In this document: piece by piece, positions 61,261 through 64,000 of the stretch
How positions within the stretch are numbered: the stretch's first letter is position 1
Layout: every line of letters starts with the position of its first letter
From: Nitrosopumilus adriaticus
Lineage (GTDB): Archaea; Thermoproteota; Nitrososphaeria; Nitrososphaerales; Nitrosopumilaceae
Assembly: GCF_000956175.1 (NCBI RefSeq)
Contig: NZ_CP011070.1
Span: 1,234,147-1,298,146 of the forward strand
Length of the DNA stretch: 64,000 nt
Direction: 5' to 3'
Notes under the pieces: model-generated
Seen by the model: only the letters and a program-made list of their open reading frames with translations
Databases searched by the model: none
What the model was told of the DNA's origin: nothing
Program-made: the position numbers and the translations under genes

Positions 61261-62502
61261 TTACGTTTTTGGAAATTCAACTGTAAATGTAGTAGGATCA
61301 TTCCTAACAGAGATTTTTCCATTATGTTGCTCAATAATATTTTTGCAAATTCCCAATCCCAAACCAGTTCCCGATGGTTTTGATGTGAATAGTGGCTCAA
61401 ATACTTGAGGCAGAATATCTTTTGGGATTCCAGGTCCAGAATCAATGACTAAAATCTTCACCCATGTGCTAGTTTCATCAATTTTTACAGTTATTTTTCC
61501 ATTATTGTTCATGGCATACATTGCATTAACAAATAAATTCACAAAAACAGATTGCAGTTTGATAGCATCACATTTTATTGTCACATCGTTTTGCGGTAAT
61601 TCTATTGTTACAGCATTTGGGAAATTAAAACTGGAAACAGATTGATTTAAAATATTCAATAATGATGATTCAGATATATTCAATTCCTTTGTTCTTGCAA
61701 ATTCTAACACGTCATCTATAATGTGAAATATTTCTTTAACAGATCCTTTCATTCTATCACACATTGATTTTGTGAATTCGTTTTTTTCAGTTGATTTTAG
61801 TTCTAGCATATCAACACTTGATTTGATCACAGTGAGTGGATTTCTCAGATCATGAGCTAATCTGGAAGCCATTTGACCAATGGTGTAAAGTTTTTCTAGT
61901 TTTTGGATTTTTTTATTTTCTCTTTTCAATGTTTGAAATATTACATAAATTGTTGCTACATACACTACTGCATTAATTATTGGCAAAACAATTCCCAAAG
62001 TTTCTTTTTGTTTTATTGCCTTATTTGCATCAATTGTTAGTTTTTCTGTTAGTGAATCAGTAACGTCAAGCAACTCAAATTCTATTTGTTCAATTTCAAG
62101 TAATTCTTTACTAGTCAGTGAACCACTTACCCCTTGAAGATTATGTATGATTAGCTGTAGTTCAAAAAATCTCTCTTCTATAATTAACAAATCTGGAAGA
62201 TATTGTTCTGAGAGTGGTTTAATTGAAGCACCTAAGAAAATACCACCATTTTTTAAAAGAAAGATATTCTGGGAATAGTCATCAAAAACTTTGTAAAGAT
62301 TTGCTTTGGTTGTAATCCCATCATCAAATTTGTCAATTTCATGCAGTGTTAAAGCAGCATACATTCTGTTTTTTCCTGCAAGGTTTACATGATTAACAGA
62401 ATTTGATTCTTGAATTTCTACTATGTATATTGAACCAAAACTTGCAGAAATTAAGAATATTTGTGACATTATAAGTAGAATGATGATATGCTGATACTTC
62501 AT
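61261..62502 (-). CDS. Membrane histidine kinase with PilJ/NarX-like sensor
   Basis: An N-terminal helix is followed by NHVNLAGKNRMYAALTLHEI, close to the P-box of PilJ/NarX-type sensors, and by a helical domain ending in a second membrane helix (about residues 170-195). The kinase core has LAHDLRNPLTVIKSSVDML, NLFVNAMYAM, DSGPGIPKDILPQVFEPLF and GTGLGLGICK. NarX P-boxes bind nitrate/nitrite, which would be relevant to an ammonia oxidiser, but the ligand here is unproven. The stretch 61079-61260 holds only promoter sequence. Confidence 0.88.
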   Translation of the reverse strand: MKYQHIIILLIMSQIFLISASFGSIYIVEIQESNSVNHVNLAGKNRMYAALTLHEIDKFDDGITTKANLYKVFDDYSQNIFLLKNGGIFLGASIKPLSEQYLPDLLIIEERFFELQLIIHNLQGVSGSLTSKELLEIEQIEFELLDVTDSLTEKLTIDANKAIKQKETLGIVLPIINAVVYVATIYVIFQTLKRENKKIQKLEKLYTIGQMASRLAHDLRNPLTVIKSSVDMLELKSTEKNEFTKSMCDRMKGSVKEIFHIIDDVLEFARTKELNISESSLLNILNQSVSSFNFPNAVTIELPQNDVTIKCDAIKLQSVFVNLFVNAMYAMNNNGKITVKIDETSTWVKILVIDSGPGIPKDILPQVFEPLFTSKPSGTGLGLGICKNIIEQHNGKISVRNDPTTFTVEFPKT

Positions 62503-62567
62503 AACAATTTTTTAAATATACCACATTTGACTTTTTATAGAATCTTAATCTGAATCAGGCTCTTTTC

Positions 62568-62708
62568 TCAATATCCTTCTTCATCTAAATCAGGTTCAGC
62601 ATCCACTTTTTCAAAAGTCATGCCCTTTTTTTGACAAGACTCACATTTTTCCATTAGACCAAATTCATTTCTATACTGACCTTTCCCATCACATCGGAAA
62701 CAAACCAA
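62568..62708 (-). CDS. Micro DnaJ-type zinc protein (46 aa)
   Basis: The frame begins at TTG 62708 and ends at TGA 62570-62568. CFRCDGKGQYR and CESCQKKG form a CxxCxGxG-like pair, as in the DnaJ cysteine-rich region, followed by an acidic tail (DAEPDLDEEGY). It could bind unfolded protein or zinc. Start uncertain. Confidence 0.5.
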   Translation of the reverse strand: MVCFRCDGKGQYRNEFGLMEKCESCQKKGMTFEKVDAEPDLDEEGY

Positions 62709-62825
62709 TCTGCTATAATTTGGTAGGTTATGCCTTAAGGTTTACTCTAATAGTTAGATTTGGGATAGAATTCAATTTAAAATTAAAAATTCAATTATTT
62801 AGATCTCAGATTGGTTTTGTCATAA

Positions 62826-62986
62826 TTATGGTTTTGACGATTGTATGTGTTTTTCAATTTTTGCTAGTAGCTGTTGTTTTAATTCTGGATCATCAATTGC
62901 ATGTTCAAGTCTTTCATTTCTAAATGATGCCTATTCATTTCATCAATTACGTGTTGTTTCATAGTAGAATCACTAATTCCTGCCAT
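62826..62986 (-). pseudogene. Small helical gene broken by one-base deletion
   Basis: ATG 62986 opens MAGISDSTMKQHVIDEMNRHH. After that the frame drifts, and adding one T in the CATCATTT run brings RNERLEHAIDDPELKQQLLAKI into frame, ending at TAA 62828-62826. The total of 161 bases is one short of 54 codons. The restored protein is a charged two-helix peptide of unknown function. Confidence 0.55.
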
Positions 62987-63130
62987 CATGGAACCACGTC
63001 ATAATTCATGAGGATTCACCCATAAAATTAAGGACAGAAATAGATGAATGTGAGCGTAAAATTGTATTTAAAAAAATGAAAGTATGTATTGTATGAATTA
63101 TCTATAGGATTAGAGGATACCAAGTAAAGT

Positions 63131-63331
63131 ATGACAGATTTAGATGTAGAAAGTTCAAGGAAACTAAAATGTAATAAATGCGGTTCTAGATTCAAGTATC
63201 CCGAAAGACTTGAAAAGCACAAGGAAATTGCACATAAAAAGAAAAAGGAGAAATGCAGAGCTTGTGGTGCTGAATTTCATACTACAGAAGACCTAAGAAA
63301 ACACAAAAAAGTTTGTAAGGAAAGAATGTAA
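63131..63331 (+). CDS. Two-finger C2H2 zinc protein (66 aa)
   Basis: Two C2H2-like fingers: CNKCGSRFKYPERLEKHKEIAH and CRACGAEFHTTEDLRKHKKVC, the second ending in Cys. Lys-rich linkers suggest nucleic-acid binding. It stands alone; such archaeal C2H2 microproteins are poorly understood. Confidence 0.8.
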   Translation: MTDLDVESSRKLKCNKCGSRFKYPERLEKHKEIAHKKKKEKCRACGAEFHTTEDLRKHKKVCKERM

Positions 63332-63398
63332 GGTTCAGTAGGACTTTACCACATGAAGATTAATCATATTTTTGAGATAGAACTAGATACAAAAAAGA

Positions 63399-63905
63399 CT
63401 ATTTCGATACCTTGTAATACAAATCCACTAATTGATCATACTTTTCTGTTTTAACAAGATCAAGTTTTATTTCATTTTCAATATTCTGGAATAGTGAAAT
63501 TCCTGTTGCTAAAAGAACAGGAATAACGGTTATGATTATTTCACCTACAACCCCCATCTTAAGGAATGAGGCAATAATTTTAGGTCCACCAACAAGCCAG
63601 ATGTTTTTTCCTGCTCTAGGAAAACCATCTTTAACGAATCTTCCAAGATCAGATACAAATTCTACATTGTCATCATCACTTCTACTAGTTCTAGTGAAAA
63701 CAAAGGATTTCTTGTCCTTATACGGATATTCTCCAAATGTTAACACTTGATCATACGTAGTTTTACCCATAATGACAGTATCAATAGACTTGTAAAAGTC
63801 ATCATAACTTGATTCAGAAGATTCTGGAAGCCAATCAATACTTCCATTTTCCCTTGCAACAAATCCATCTAAGCTTGTTGCAATGTAAACCAGAATCTTT
63901 GCCAT
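63399..63905 (-). CDS. Dihydrofolate-reductase-fold protein (RibD C-terminal type)
   Basis: The start MAKILVYIATSLDGFVARENGSIDWL at 63905 is preferred over a longer form at 63914. VIMGKTTYDQVL, FVFTRT and NIWLVGGPKIIASFL are the NADPH-binding elements of the RibD/DHFR-like family. It reduces an unknown pterin-, flavin-precursor- or similar substrate. Confidence 0.9.
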   Translation of the reverse strand: MAKILVYIATSLDGFVARENGSIDWLPESSESSYDDFYKSIDTVIMGKTTYDQVLTFGEYPYKDKKSFVFTRTSRSDDDNVEFVSDLGRFVKDGFPRAGKNIWLVGGPKIIASFLKMGVVGEIIITVIPVLLATGISLFQNIENEIKLDLVKTEKYDQLVDLYYKVSK

Positions 63906-64000
63906 ATTGAACATTATGGTTTGAGAGTTATAATCCTAGATTCAATTATACAGTGACGTGAACCACAATTGTGAAAAAAAGATTTCTATTTTTTAGCTTT

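Noticed and set aside
62720-62923. 67-aa hydrophobic plus-strand frame
   Set aside because: Antisense to the frameshifted small gene whose restored frame is more protein-like; hydrophobicity reflects AT-rich complement.

Overview
This window looks like chromosome of an AT-rich, low-GC ammonia-oxidising thaumarchaeon of the Nitrosopumilus type. Visible supporting markers are a TATA-box-binding protein, class I lysyl-tRNA synthetase, archaeal Elp3, type 2 methionine aminopeptidase, the F420 genes cofG/cofH, an Amt ammonium transporter next to PII proteins, a TrmB-type regulator, and TATA boxes about 27-30 nt before start codons (leaderless mRNAs). No rRNA, CRISPR array or replication origin was recognised. 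One tRNA (tRNA-Pro, UGG) is present.

Layout. 1-6.8 kb: minus-strand accessory genes, comprising a secreted lamin-tail protein cut by the window edge, small hypotheticals, a J-domain/zinc protein, a 2H phosphoesterase, a membrane CAP-domain protein, two zinc-finger proteins and a secreted metzincin protease. 7.1-13.0 kb: a probable integrated defence element with a three-gene ABC-three-component (ABC-3C) system (DUF4297-type nuclease, middle component, DUF3732 SMC-like ATPase). It also holds a five-gene operon of overlapping small genes headed by a ribbon-helix-helix-like protein with a perfect palindrome upstream, and a tyrosine recombinase. About 95-bp repeats lie at its left edge and again near 0.6 kb, with a diverged relative at its right edge; tRNA-Pro lies 0.5 kb beyond. 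13.6-19.7 kb: secreted DNRLRE protein, a repeat-laden subtilisin-like protease and a membrane histidine kinase. The kinase faces a TrmB-receiver fusion regulator (19.9 kb).

22-51 kb is mostly core metabolism and housekeeping: map, DUF1512, tbp, a tRNA-binding protein, a glycosyltransferase, an HtrA-like protease, cofG-cofH-TldE, a cation exchanger, and an ammonium-sensing locus (amt with a small co-directional partner, glnK with two micro membrane proteins, and a second extended PII-like protein). These are followed by a PAC2 protein, purM, a Na+/H+ antiporter, a protein with a histone-H1-like lysine-rich tail, elp3, lysS, a run of cysteine-rich and membrane microproteins, ferritin next to an Nramp-like transporter, a carbonic-anhydrase-like protein and tag.

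51-64 kb: CBS-domain proteins, a dienelactone-hydrolase gene interrupted by an in-frame TGA, an aminotransferase, and a two-component signalling cluster (three histidine kinases, one receiver, one substrate-binding protein). Three genes here appear broken by single-base deletions, two in runs of seven identical bases, so either assembly indels or recent decay affects this end. The less-described candidates are the ABC-3C element with its coupled small-gene operon, the Amt/PII locus with micro membrane proteins, and the 0.6/7.0 kb repeat pair, which may encode a short conserved peptide.
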